From: Trichomonas tenax
Lineage: Eukaryota > Parabasalia > Trichomonadida > Trichomonadidae
Assembly: GCA_023091735.1 (NCBI GenBank)
Contig: JALKBU010000274.1
Span: forward strand, 1 to 52,462
DNA length: 52,462 nt
Direction of reading: 5' to 3'
A program made the translations under genes and the position numbers. The stretch's first letter is position 1. Each line of letters begins with the position of its first letter. Of this stretch, positions 10,801-20,047 are shown piece after piece. The notes beneath the pieces are model-generated. The model was not told where the DNA came from, ran no database searches, and saw only the letters and a list, made by a program, of their open reading frames with translations.

Positions 10801-11176
10801 CTGAACTCAATATTGCGGTAAGTAAATCGATATAGGCTGTGATTCTGTCCGGATTTGTCATCGCTGGAGCATCAAGAATCACTGCAACGATCTTAGAAGT
10901 GATTTTTGCGCTCGGCCAGTAAGATCTCGGTAATTTTGTAAATAAAAACGTGAAAAATCGAATGGCAATTAGAGAAAGAGCTTCGCCTGCAGTAATAGCT
11001 TGAACAAAAGGGACTAATATCAAATTTGGTTTAATTTGAGGATTGCGGTCGTCTAATTCTTTTAAATTTTCTTCAGCTGCTTTGATGGACTGTTTTATTT
11101 CACCGTCGGATAAATATCCGGTGTTTTGATATAAATTAAATAGAAAATCTTTGATCTCAGCGATGTCCGAAGTCAT
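7841..11176 (-). CDS. Divergent large ARF-GEF (DCB/HUS-Sec7) homologue, Glu finger replaced by Lys
   Basis: This is a 1111-residue helical protein. Residues about 405-575 align without gaps in the core to a Sec7 domain. They include YFRYDPKKALKEF at the start, FADCFIEFFSSLSFSTKL, WYSILLNNSLNDPLINKA (motif 2), and LTLKEFTNLIRKI...IIDELYEKI at the end. Upstream, about 343-366 (LIDLYHHDPNKLIFKLI) fits the HUS box position of BIG/GBF1 proteins, and 1-340 would be DCB/HUS. The C-terminal 500 residues are alpha-solenoid. These proteins normally load GTP on ARF GTPases at Golgi membranes. In the aligned FRLPGEAQKIDR motif the catalytic glutamate is Lys493 (codon at 9698-9700), so exchange activity is doubtful. 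At 1111 residues it is shorter than usual BIG/GBF1 proteins. The family assignment is from my alignment by eye. Confidence 0.65.
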   Translation of the reverse strand: MTSDIAEIKDFLFNLYQNTGYLSDGEIKQSIKAAEENLKELDDRNPQIKPNLILVPFVQAITAGEALSLIAIRFFTFLFTKLPRSYWPSAKITSKIVAVILDAPAMTNPDRITAYIDLLTAILSSAYLLNLQQVDIVFRMIFYMLHQYNNNLDPKVSYQYKMKILDSIKSIILKDTQMTAVNEIPSAQIFEMLKNRVLTDDYLFPFINEFPENTTVLQVHLAVIVVSIVFTANAEIATDKIRLIAYEILYAILQEPSLLVENIFFSDVVQSLYFKYIRTMISHFDFFSVSQIASLIDIIYLRYCKISISILNELFVKILLPYHTSHQNTRIPKIFCNLVQDKRMLIDLYHHDPNKLIFKLIIDTLLKPVKYRPYTPKYSIICITIILRRLFDYQQNDVQSDFSRSDLYQYFRYDPKKALKEFANQGKIVEDDFDSLADFFYSDQKLYKPSKAFIILSNGYKMVKKYLTKFDMQNKSFADCFIEFFSSLSFSTKLSNIEYLVILFAKHFQSVNKTFVMFETVYELTWYSILLNNSLNDPLINKALTLKEFTNLIRKIEGGNAINPTIIDELYEKIKGTDQIDLIRHYALMNNSQFLEFRKMSRETIGRDDVHAIVDEMFLSAKDVLLSHFFENFDSTPYLQSEKILFNLLVVIYKFSFRVNDESLRTEIYKTIFEHSNLRKREENVSDIDMMSSRLLFEICTVCGQSFIGEWKMILTEAIEYTIRTNDLTPLNNIIAASDKLNAEQLTEFIDAFSNLMSHDYSDSANPSMLFSKLADIVQANNERPTFFMMKFYPNIAAAIYNRVMCKNVEHATQGLEMLETVFNIIVSKKDFHFYRFQNVILNTYSTIFERLDNPSLRSMIIDELISIIQKIPKKIRYGYEVIFNIFISAFDKQINTANILKYVKNSESIIEFASVLYIEYFNLLNHVTMGNIEESDIVAIFEVYQRIMLNVKPKSPEIFITFVVNLIKCVESEKFSQTIKSAAQRVVIEVMKSPALLVEEARTFLFGDALIKLFKDDKTEKTVVSELFDDFIDFSSNYSEHVDKIVSVMIQLCTETNSEFLKELIKYIEKNKEQHKDMILASKDALDSLIHEHEENADAQKLAVILEQLA

Positions 11177-11373
11177 CCAATTTCGAACCTTATATTGGCA
11201 CTTTCTGCATTAACCTTAATTCCCTGATATCTTCACAACAACGAATCTTATAATAATACATCAATAATTCTTTCATTTACCTCATGCAGATCTATACGTA
11301 ATAGCGTGATATCAAAATTATGATTTAATATGAAATAGATTATTTTACCACATGAATAAATATAAATATATTA

Positions 11374-13896
11374 TTAAAGTGTTGGAGGGTCATTAGAGCT
11401 TGATGAATCTGAAGTAGATTCAACGTTGAAAACTTTGCTCTGTGATTCAGCTTGATTTGGTTCCGCACTGCTTCTTTTTCCAAGCTTCTTTTCGTCACCA
11501 TCCTTCTGGACGACAACAAGATCTTCGCATTCAGACATGTGAACAATTTCCATGAAAACTCTCTCAAGGCTTGAGCTGGAGCATGTATAATAGTTGAAAC
11601 CATTATCACCCATTTTGCCTTCCTGCATGACATCGAACAAACCACTTAATGTTGTGGAGGAAGCTGGAACAGAGTAAATTCTAGCACGAGGTCTCATGAT
11701 GCTGAGTTCGGCCTGTGGAATCTTCTCCTGGAAGAACTTGTTGACCTTATCAACATCATCTTGGGAGCCTTCCTTGAGAGATATATCAATCTTGAACTCA
11801 GTACCAAAGCGCTGTGACAAGTATTGTGGAGAACCAACTGTGTAAACGTTACCCTTGATCATGATGGAGATTTCATCGCAAAGAGATTCGGCCTCAGACA
11901 AAAGGTGAGTGCAAAGCATGAATGTCTTCTCACCCTTAAAAGATGTGATCATTTCGTGAACATGCTTTCTAGCAACGGGATCGAGAGGAGCTGTTGGCTC
12001 ATCGAGAAGAATGATCTTTGCAGGACCAAGGAAGCAAAGAGCAATAGCAAGTTTTCTAACATCACCAGCAGAAAGATCTCTGATTGGCTTATCCTTGAGC
12101 TCTTCAATTTCAAGGAGTCTGATGAGTCTGTCTATGTTCTCCTGAGCTTCTTCCTTAGTCATTTGGAAGAGAAGTGAGTAGAGCTTGAAATGTTCAGCTG
12201 GCGTCATTTCGTCGCAAAGGTGAGTGTTGAACTGCGGGCAGATTGAAAGTAATGTTGGATCATAATATTCATCTGTATCGACACCATTGATTTCAATTTT
12301 ACCATCTGATGGTGGAAGGAGACCTGTGATCATCTTAATCAATGTAGTCTTTCCTGCACCGTTAGCACCGAGGAAACCAAAGAGGGATCCCTCCTTGACA
12401 CCAAGGGAGACACAGTTAACAGCAGGAATTGGTTCGCCAGCAGTATTGAAGAAAAGTCTTGAGCAGTTGTGGATTCTGACAGCGAATTTGTTGTTCTTGT
12501 CATTAACCATGGCTTCCATCTGGTGAGCTTCTTCTGTAACAGGATGCTTAGCTTTCTGGTCCTTGAAGAACTCCGTGAAGTTGCCGAAAGAATGCTGAGC
12601 GAGCTTCTTTTGTGTGAAGAGACGAACGGATTCAATGATCCAGAGGATAAAGCCGTATAATATGATGTTTGTGTATTCCATAATGAGATAAATTTGGCAA
12701 TGCTCATCTTCGAACCATTCGGACAAATTCTTTGTCATGAAGCCTATGTTGCTAAGTATATTTGTGAGAATTCTCTGAATAGCAATATGCGGGAAGAAAC
12801 CGTAAATAACGTCGAGCCAGATCGGTGGAGCCTTGAAGTTCCGGACAATATCGACAATCATTGGAACAAGCAAAAGGATAGCCATAATCATGAAGGCCTG
12901 ACGCGAAGCACTATCAGCAGATGAGAACATGAATGATAAGCAATACAATAAGATGATAAATGCAGGTCCACCAATGACGAGGCTATACCATGTATTCAAT
13001 GCGTTATCAATAAACGCCTGGATCTGACAAGCAAGGAAAATAATCCAAACAAATGTAACATCAATGATCCATATGCAATAGTCTACAAGGAATGTCGCTA
13101 ACCAATATGGCAATATGGACAATGTGCAAGAAATCATATATGGACGTACTTCACCATTAATATCTGTGATTGGCTGTGCAATGATCAAAGGAATGATTGA
13201 ACAGAGACCTGCAGTAATAAGCATTGGACCAAGTTGACCGAATGCAAGCTGTTTGATTTGCAAATAAAGGCGAATATAGCTGAAATCTAAATCATTTTCA
13301 GCTCCGAAGGCTAATTTCCATAAAACACGGAAGAAGTTGATTTGCGCAATACGAAGTGATCTACCTTGTGTCTCATTATACATTAATGTTACATTGTATG
13401 CTGGAATTGTCACTATCGTGTTATTTACTCTTAAGGGCGGGTATATTAGACCATTGTATGAGAACCCAAAGTTGATGTATTCGATATCATCAGTGATATT
13501 CGGTGCAATTTTGTACATATAAGCATTAGCTTCTTCTAAAGAGTTGAATTCCAGCAAAGTCATGTTTTTGCCCGTGTCCTGATAGTAAAGGTTCTTCATT
13601 TCGTTTGTCAATTTCTTATAAGTTAATAATTCAGTCATATTTGTTTTATCAGCTTGATTTACAGAAACGTAATAAGGAGTCTCGAATTGGAAAGATTCGA
13701 ATGTGAATGGCTCTTTATCTGAAACCATGAGTGTAGTCATCAAATAATAGGCAATAATAGCGAGCGCGGAGAATATAATTGTTCCTAAACACGAGATTGT
13801 CAATGTCTTCCACGAGCGTTTGATCATGACCCAGCGCCTGAACAAAACGGCGTGAAAGTGCTGAGAGATAAAGACTTTCGAACGCTTTTCGCCCAT
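11374..13896 (-). CDS. ABCA-type half-size ABC transporter
   Basis: This is an 840-residue membrane transporter of the ABCA family, which moves lipids or related substrates using ATP. One membrane segment lies at about 34-57, followed by a large loop with NxT/NxS sites. Further segments lie at about 222-240, 255-295, 305-325, 333-350 and 405-425. One nucleotide-binding domain follows: Walker A GANGAGKT at 510-517, Q-loop Gln555, signature LSAGD at 608-612 (the usual form is LSGGQ or similar), Walker B IILLDEPTAPLD at 628-639 and switch His663. The tail is charged and serine-rich (SSSSNDPPTL end). A single TMD-NBD unit implies dimerisation. The start ATG at 13896 follows a TTCAAAAAAC stretch that resembles a weak initiator. 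The direction of transport and the substrate are unknown. Confidence 0.9.
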   Translation of the reverse strand: MGEKRSKVFISQHFHAVLFRRWVMIKRSWKTLTISCLGTIIFSALAIIAYYLMTTLMVSDKEPFTFESFQFETPYYVSVNQADKTNMTELLTYKKLTNEMKNLYYQDTGKNMTLLEFNSLEEANAYMYKIAPNITDDIEYINFGFSYNGLIYPPLRVNNTIVTIPAYNVTLMYNETQGRSLRIAQINFFRVLWKLAFGAENDLDFSYIRLYLQIKQLAFGQLGPMLITAGLCSIIPLIIAQPITDINGEVRPYMISCTLSILPYWLATFLVDYCIWIIDVTFVWIIFLACQIQAFIDNALNTWYSLVIGGPAFIILLYCLSFMFSSADSASRQAFMIMAILLLVPMIVDIVRNFKAPPIWLDVIYGFFPHIAIQRILTNILSNIGFMTKNLSEWFEDEHCQIYLIMEYTNIILYGFILWIIESVRLFTQKKLAQHSFGNFTEFFKDQKAKHPVTEEAHQMEAMVNDKNNKFAVRIHNCSRLFFNTAGEPIPAVNCVSLGVKEGSLFGFLGANGAGKTTLIKMITGLLPPSDGKIEINGVDTDEYYDPTLLSICPQFNTHLCDEMTPAEHFKLYSLLFQMTKEEAQENIDRLIRLLEIEELKDKPIRDLSAGDVRKLAIALCFLGPAKIILLDEPTAPLDPVARKHVHEMITSFKGEKTFMLCTHLLSEAESLCDEISIMIKGNVYTVGSPQYLSQRFGTEFKIDISLKEGSQDDVDKVNKFFQEKIPQAELSIMRPRARIYSVPASSTTLSGLFDVMQEGKMGDNGFNYYTCSSSSLERVFMEIVHMSECEDLVVVQKDGDEKKLGKRSSAEPNQAESQSKVFNVESTSDSSSSNDPPTL

Positions 13897-14224
13897 TTTT
13901 GTTTTTTGAAGGCTTATGTATACAAAATTTTTCTCTATATCTAAAGTTCCATACTTTAGATCGATTGTTTTTACTTTTTGAAAAGGTGATAGACCCTCTT
14001 ATATTTCAGATGTGCTTTGGTCATTATCGTAAATGAATACACGTGGACTGGATCATTATGCAAAATACTTTCGATTTTTAATAAAATTATTCCGTTTTTC
14101 GTCACTTTTAGAATTGTTTCTCGCTCCTGACTAATGCCAAAAATGAATCCACCACATGATTTTATGACGATTTAACTGTTGATCCCTCCTCAATTACTCC
14201 TTTTTAGCCTTTTGACGCATAAAA
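13897..14224. other. Intergenic interval upstream of the ABCA gene
   Basis: About 330 bases holding the minus-strand ABCA promoter. I saw no gene, RNA or repeat here; the next feature is the direct repeat at 14225-14301. Confidence 0.45.
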
Positions 14225-14301
14225 TTTACATAACAAAAAATATCTTACATGACAAAATCATATTTTACATAACTAATAACATCTTACATGACAAAATCAC
14301 A
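14225..14301. repeat. Two-copy direct repeat, 39-bp period
   Basis: Two copies of a 38-base unit, at 14225-14262 and 14264-14301, begin with TTTACATAAC and share CTTACATGACAAAATCA. They differ at only a few positions. The repeat lies just beyond the 3' end of the broken gene at 14333-15289. Confidence 0.7.
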
Positions 14302-14332
14302 TATCAATGCTATTTTCATTGGAAGAAAATTA

Positions 14333-15289
14333 TTAAAATTGATATTTTTGATTATACCTCTGCTTTCTCGTCTTCTGCTTTGTTCCCTTCTTCGGCTTTC
14401 TTTCCTCTGCAATGATAGAAGCTATAACAGCAGCATTTGGCACAGCAGGCGCAGAATTTTCACCACAAAACAATGATTATTCTCGCAACAGCAACGCCAA
14501 TGGCTTTCTTATCTTCAGCAGTCAACGAATTATCAATTAATTCATCAATAAAGTCGAAGATTATATCCTTTGGCTCAATTTTTCCATATATGGATGGCAA
14601 ATAGCAACCTTTGTTCTTGCAATCCGAATCAGGAATATTGACGGAAACGCTACATGAAGTATCCTTAGCACAAACAACTCTAAAGTATGCATCCCGTCTA
14701 TTTTTGTTTGGAGAAGTAATTATATCATCGTTTTTTTGTAACATTAAAATTAAATGGGTCATTTTTGAATTCGATAGTATGATCCCCTTCTGGAATAAAG
14801 GCACCAACGATATACAAATCCACATCTTTAGAATCAGAAGACTCCAGTTTGAAATTATTGACCTTATCTGCAGAAGCATAGTAAACATCTCTGTTCGTGT
14901 AAGACATGTAAATTGGGTCACTGTCAATTAAATCAGTATAGTTTTCATCATTATTGACAATTTTCATACGGACTAGAAACATTGGGTTATTACAAGTTAC
15001 AGTATCTCTGTCACCCAAATCGATAGGTTCTTCATAAGAATGCTTTGATGGATTATAGATCGATATAAAATAGTTCGTGTCGCAGCTTTTACATTGGAAC
15101 CTTCTTCTACATGTTGTGAAGCACCTATATGTCTTGTTAAGAACTTTATCATTTCCCCTTATTTATGTGTATGAATGGCATTCCGGAAATGGGTTTTCTG
15201 CAAGAGCAAGTCTTGTTCTCTTTGTTTAGTGATGTGAAATGTTTTGAATGATGACCGTTCACTCTGAAAATACTTTGATCGAAATTAAA
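14333..15289 (-). pseudogene. Broken cysteine-rich surface-protein-like gene
   Basis: Continuous protein-like sequence runs across at least three frame changes on the minus strand, at about 15155 (a G/A run), about 14735 (an A run on the coding strand) and about 14465. The order is a cysteine-rich part (TCSCRKPISG, then YRCFTTCRRRFQCKSC), a long acidic middle with beta-like character, a second cysteine part (CAKDTSCSVSVN...CKNKGCYLP), a hydrophobic stretch (AIGVAVARIIIVL), and a very basic tail (KPKKGTKQKTRKQR). No ATG precedes the first part in frame, so the 5' end is lost. The layout suggests a single-pass membrane protein. I do not recognise the family. Homopolymer positions of the frame changes leave sequencing error as an alternative. 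Confidence 0.65.
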
Positions 15290-15333
15290 TCAAAAGATAC
15301 AAAAGCTAGTTTCATTTAAATTGATTCGTGAAG

Positions 15334-15478
15334 TGATAAGTTTTGAAAGAGCGCCGTTTACTATGAAAAATTAATTATCTAGCATACGATTATTTTAGAT
15401 TCAAAACTTATCGTTTTTGAAGAGAAAATAATCATATGAATAGATAATTAAAGTTTTCATACATTTTCAGGTGCTTTC
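15334..15478. repeat. Foldback element (nested inverted repeats)
   Basis: Arms 15362-15396 and 15425-15461 are complementary. They include an 11-bp perfect block (TTAATTATCTA at 15371-15381), a 9-bp perfect block (GATTATTTT at 15388-15396) and an 8-bp outer block (TATGAAAA at 15362-15369). The short loop contains a further TCAAAA/TTTTGA pairing. Weaker pairing extends outward to about 15345 and 15478. A second, conflicting inverted repeat pairs 15334-15347 with 15400-15412. It sits immediately upstream of the broken gene and looks like a small foldback or MITE-like insertion. Confidence 0.7.
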
Positions 15479-16378
15479 GCGCCCGTAAAACGTAAGAAAA
15501 CTTAAAATTTTCATTGCCTATTTAATCTTATATCTTATCTCACTGTTTATGACTATCAAGTCAATGGGCTTCACAATGATTTCAAATGAAACCTTTAAAA
15601 TTTCAATAGATCTCAATTCTTTTGCAATCAAATTTGAAATAAAAGATTACATTTCCCATAAAACAAAAAGCTGACCATCAATATATTTTAAATCATATAA
15701 AAATACACTACTTATTGAAATTCATTTTTGCCATTTCAATTGAATTCAAACAATTGAAAAATCGGCTCCGAATAGAAATAGAAATCTGAACCCCAAAATA
15801 TTGATATTATCGAATAGAAATAGAAATCATTCAGCACGTTGTGCATTTAAAGCACATGATATTAGACTCATCCTACACGTAGTCAAATTAAAAGTTTTGA
15901 TGAATTTCAAAAATAGGACTCATTTAACTCGTGAAGTATACTAGCGTCCAAAAATTGGATCATAGGTAATCACAAGGCTATGTATTATTCAAGAATTTTT
16001 CTAGATTTTTTTATTACCTTTATGAAGTTTTTGTTTTACCTTTTCCGAATTTTAGAATTCCAAAAATTTTCATATTTCTTACAAAAAATTGACTATAATG
16101 AAAAACAAATTAATTCCTTAATAGGCACAATACCATCCTATGATTTTGCCTGGTTTAAAATTAAAAAACACTCATTCATATCTGAAAAAATTACGCTTTT
16201 TGTTTTCGTGAGAGTTCTAATATTTACTTCTTTATAAATATCAATGAAAACCCGAAAATGGAACGTTATGACGCATTATTTAAAAGAGTCTTTGTGATGT
16301 AGCATTATTAATGATAAAGATATTGAAAATTATGATACATGATATAAATTTTATACATAACAAATAAACAATAAAGTA
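15479..16378. other. AT-rich intergenic interval with an 18-bp direct repeat
   Basis: About 900 bases. The only structure seen is a perfect 18-base direct repeat (CGAATAGAAATAGAAATC) at 15769-15786 and 15811-15828. The plus-strand frame at 15980-16237 has low-complexity F/L/K-rich sequence and is probably not a gene, although it starts with ATG. Confidence 0.5.
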
Positions 16379-19300
16379 TTAAGCTGAATTCTGCTGCTCT
16401 ACCATCTCTTTGCGAATCCGTTCTATGTGTTGAACGAGGCATTGAAGGTTGCGGTAACAGCAACTATCAATAATTGGATTCGAAACGGATTCTTTGAGCT
16501 CATTTGTTGTCCTCTCGAGGAATCGATTGACTATTTCAGTAAACTGCGGGTTGCGTAATAAAATATTGAACTGTCTTATAACTCGAATCATGTTTTTCGA
16601 CAAACATTCAAACTGCTTACAAAGGTTGTTGTCGAATACTATGTTAATAAGAATATCTTCGAAAACATTTGTTCGCTGTTGGGATTGGATGTCATTCTGG
16701 AGAATCTCTATTAATTGAGCATAGAATTTATGAATGAAGTGCGTATAAAAGTCGGCAACAGCCCACGAGTGCTTCACAATCATGCTCGTTAGAGGCTGAA
16801 GTTCTGTGGAAATGAATTGGTATAGATCAGGGAACATCATTCTTGTAGTAATGCTTGTGATGAATTTAGTATAAATAAGATATAAACATAATGAGAGTTC
16901 CTGTTGACTGACAAAAATAAGCGATTCGTCTTTGAACATTGCTTTCAAGACTTCTTGAAGAGTCCACATTTGCTCATTTGGAATGCTGACTTTCTTGATC
17001 AAACGAAATAAGTGGAAAAATGCATTTTCATACATCTTTTTCAAAACCATTGTTTGTGGCGAAAGTTTCTCTGGATCTTGCGATGTGGCTGCATATGGCT
17101 CTTCGGGTCTGTTTCTAAACATATTTAAGAGAATGGGGTGCAGCTCTAAGTAAATGTTAGCAGATGGATCCCACGACATGAATGAAATAAGATATATAAT
17201 TGAAAATTGATTAAGTTTTTGAGCCTCTATAAGTTGAGATATATGTGGCCATATTCGCTCTCGAAAGTTAGCAATTGTATATTCGGGCAATTTCTTAGCA
17301 AGGAGATTGAAGATGTGGATAGAATGATCAATGAACATGTCAACTCCTTCGAAGAAAGTAATACAGTTTTCTTCATCATTTGCATTTTGATAAAATATTT
17401 CTGCGTTCTTTAAAACAATCTGAGTTGACTTTTCTCCATATGAAAACATAATATCTTTGAAGCTTTCAATTGTTGTAATGTAATTTAAGCCATATTTCAT
17501 AAGAAGAGATATATTATTTAGCAATTGATCAAATTCTGAATTTGTCCAAGGAAGATTAAGCAAAAATCCCGATATCTCAGCAATCTTTGATATTACTGAG
17601 CTAATGAGTTCATCTTCTTCATTATGATACATTCTGATGCATTCAAGTATTCCTATCATCAAATTAAATGACAGCCTGGAAAGTTTTTCTACAAAATATG
17701 GAGTCTGAATGAAGTTCGTTAATGTTTCGAATAATAAATTCAGAAGGCTTTGATTGTCTTCCATAATTTTTTGATAAAAACTTGAGTATGGCGTTAGTTC
17801 GAATAAAGTTAAGAATGCATTTTCAATAATCTCTATTGTAGATTTTTCAATCGAAAACTTGTCATTTCCTGTTATGCTCTCTATAATATAGAATGCTGAA
17901 AGATCCAAAAAGTCATATTTTGAGACATTTTGAAATTCAAGCTTTTGTTGAATGATTCCAATGCAATTCGAAACTAAATCGTTGAAATATTCTTCAACAT
18001 ATTCACCAAGGAGAGGCAGCAAACTCATTGATGTATTATTAACATCTATAATGCTCTTTGGAGGAACATTTTCTTGTGCAATAATTTTTCGACACTCATC
18101 ATAATATTGTTTTGCAAAACTTGATATTGTTTCATGCAATTCATGATTGAGATTGTACATTTGACATAAGTATTGACTCACAGAGGTGGTAATTGTGCAC
18201 CTAACTTTATCACTTGAACTAAAGCTTTCATATAATTCTTGGAAAATTTGCATTATTTCACAGATATCTGTTTCTGCTGCTTTCTTTGTAAAAATAAAAC
18301 CAAGAGTCTTAATTATTGTTGAAACAAGTTTTTCTGATTGAAATGAATTTGTCTGTAGTATCTGGATAAAATGATCTCTGATATTATCATAAAATTGGAT
18401 CAATTTATTGCTCCTTAAAACATCGCGTTCAATGAATTTGTAAATTGTTACTGCAGCTTTGTATCTGATGCTTTCGAGATCATCTTGTCGCCCAACTTCC
18501 ATCAGCGAAAGCTCAATTATCGCGGGCTTTGATTCTTCAACAATTTGATAATCTGATATACAGTAAAACTCTGCTAAAAGTTTGAAGCAAACATATCTCA
18601 TTTTATCTTCCAAATCTGATTGAAGCACTTCAACTAATGTCATTGGCAATCTCGTGACAATACTTGACTCTGGAAAATGCATTTGATCAAGTTCTGTCAT
18701 GAAAAGAAGAAGTCCATAAGACAGAGAAGTATCTTGACCATAAATAACAGTTTCAACAATTTGCTTAATTTTTGGTGGTATATCAAAGTATAATAACTGT
18801 GAAATTATTGGTACAAGATGCTGTGCAACTGAAGAAGCTTTACCATCATCAGTATCAGGAAAGTCAGAAGTATTCAAAACTATTACAAATGTATCAACAA
18901 GATCTGATATAAACTCAGGATTGACACGAACAATATCTTTTGAATATTGAACAATTGTTGAAAGAATGTATAATCCTTGTATCATCACTTGGTTGTTGTC
19001 CATTGCAAGTATTTTGTCTTTCACATATTTTGTCAGTTGAATTATGATCTGGCTGATGAAGGGGGAACGTTTCTCGCAAAAGTTGCAAATTATTCGAAAT
19101 GCTTTTGATAAATCAGTCATTTCTCCTAATTTTAGAATTGGTTCAAATAATTCTAAGAGCTGTGGTGCATCAGGCACCTTACTGACAACCGAAAAATATA
19201 GATCAATAGTTTCTAATTGATAGTTATGGAAGTTTTGAAGCAAATAAAGAATTGTTTCAGATGAAAACTGACATAAATCTTCTGAGTTTTCAATAGATTC

Positions 19301-19744
19301 TGATACTATAGTAATAACATAAACCATGTCGATGTTTTTGGAGAGCTCTGAAATCATTTCGTTGACATTTAAATGTGATGGAAGTTCAAATTTGTGATTA
19401 AGCGATAATAAGGAAGAATAAACGCTGAGTAGCCATCTTTTAGCCAATTGATGAATTGATGGGGAATTTAACAAAGAAATAATTTTCGATTGATATGAAT
19501 CAAAGAAAGGAACTAAAATTTCCGGAGTGAACAGATTTATTTGTCGTTTGAATATCGAAAACAAAACAATGATGCAGTAATTTTGTATGTTTCTGTACGT
19601 TTCATGACAAATAATCTCAACGAGAAGCATTAGGAACTCAAAAGTTTGATTTTGAAGAAGATTGTCTCTCACTTGTTCAGCTTCACCGCGAAGATCGTTG
19701 TCATCGGATTGGCACTGAACCAATACTTTGACAAGATCTTCCAT
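16379..19744 (-). CDS. Karyopherin-beta family nuclear transport receptor
   Basis: This is a protein of about 1121 residues built of helical HEAT-like repeats throughout. The N terminus (about 1-110) fits an importin-beta N-terminal domain: a set of charged residues and LRGEAEQVRDNLLQ, then helix pairs ending in SIHQLAKRWLLSVYSSLL. Such receptors bind cargo and Ran-GTP and shuttle through nuclear pores. I could not decide the subfamily (importin or exportin). The open frame extends 11 codons upstream to a TTG, but the first in-frame ATG at 19742-19744 begins MEDLVKVL at the usual start of this domain and is preferred. It is followed on the same strand by the IPO5-like gene, an intriguing adjacency of two karyopherins, though they are not obviously duplicates of each other. 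Confidence 0.7.
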   Translation of the reverse strand: MEDLVKVLVQCQSDDNDLRGEAEQVRDNLLQNQTFEFLMLLVEIICHETYRNIQNYCIIVLFSIFKRQINLFTPEILVPFFDSYQSKIISLLNSPSIHQLAKRWLLSVYSSLLSLNHKFELPSHLNVNEMISELSKNIDMVYVITIVSESIENSEDLCQFSSETILYLLQNFHNYQLETIDLYFSVVSKVPDAPQLLELFEPILKLGEMTDLSKAFRIICNFCEKRSPFISQIIIQLTKYVKDKILAMDNNQVMIQGLYILSTIVQYSKDIVRVNPEFISDLVDTFVIVLNTSDFPDTDDGKASSVAQHLVPIISQLLYFDIPPKIKQIVETVIYGQDTSLSYGLLLFMTELDQMHFPESSIVTRLPMTLVEVLQSDLEDKMRYVCFKLLAEFYCISDYQIVEESKPAIIELSLMEVGRQDDLESIRYKAAVTIYKFIERDVLRSNKLIQFYDNIRDHFIQILQTNSFQSEKLVSTIIKTLGFIFTKKAAETDICEIMQIFQELYESFSSSDKVRCTITTSVSQYLCQMYNLNHELHETISSFAKQYYDECRKIIAQENVPPKSIIDVNNTSMSLLPLLGEYVEEYFNDLVSNCIGIIQQKLEFQNVSKYDFLDLSAFYIIESITGNDKFSIEKSTIEIIENAFLTLFELTPYSSFYQKIMEDNQSLLNLLFETLTNFIQTPYFVEKLSRLSFNLMIGILECIRMYHNEEDELISSVISKIAEISGFLLNLPWTNSEFDQLLNNISLLMKYGLNYITTIESFKDIMFSYGEKSTQIVLKNAEIFYQNANDEENCITFFEGVDMFIDHSIHIFNLLAKKLPEYTIANFRERIWPHISQLIEAQKLNQFSIIYLISFMSWDPSANIYLELHPILLNMFRNRPEEPYAATSQDPEKLSPQTMVLKKMYENAFFHLFRLIKKVSIPNEQMWTLQEVLKAMFKDESLIFVSQQELSLCLYLIYTKFITSITTRMMFPDLYQFISTELQPLTSMIVKHSWAVADFYTHFIHKFYAQLIEILQNDIQSQQRTNVFEDILINIVFDNNLCKQFECLSKNMIRVIRQFNILLRNPQFTEIVNRFLERTTNELKESVSNPIIDSCCYRNLQCLVQHIERIRKEMVEQQNSA

Positions 19745-20047
19745 ACAAACTTTTGATTCTTTTTTATCCCAATTCAATATTTTATTGACTTTTAAAACAT
19801 TTTATCACTTAAAAATCTCTTCATTATCTTTTATAAATTATATTTTATCTAATTTTCATTTTCATCAAATTTCTTTGCTTCTATTATTCTAATTATATGA
19901 TTTCGGAATGAAATATAGTTTATTTTTCTATGATTTCAAGGAAATTATAATAATTCAATAATTTTCATAAGTATTTAAAACACAACAGTATAAAAGTTCA
20001 TTCACATGAATGAAAACATAAAAAAATATAAATGAAAATTAACTTTC
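19745..20047. other. Spacer between two karyopherin genes
   Basis: Strongly AT-rich 303-base spacer. It must contain the promoter of the downstream karyopherin gene and the 3' end of the IPO5-like gene. Nothing else was seen. Confidence 0.5.

Noticed and set aside
11164..11176. tRNA B-box-like GGTTCGAAATTGG on the minus strand
   Set aside because: No A box, cloverleaf or acceptor stem around it; it is the leader of the Sec7-like gene.
11340..15300. Spliceosomal introns joining the frame changes of the broken genes
   Set aside because: No trichomonad intron signature (ACTAACACACAG-like 3' element) is seen near the breaks, which sit at homopolymers instead.
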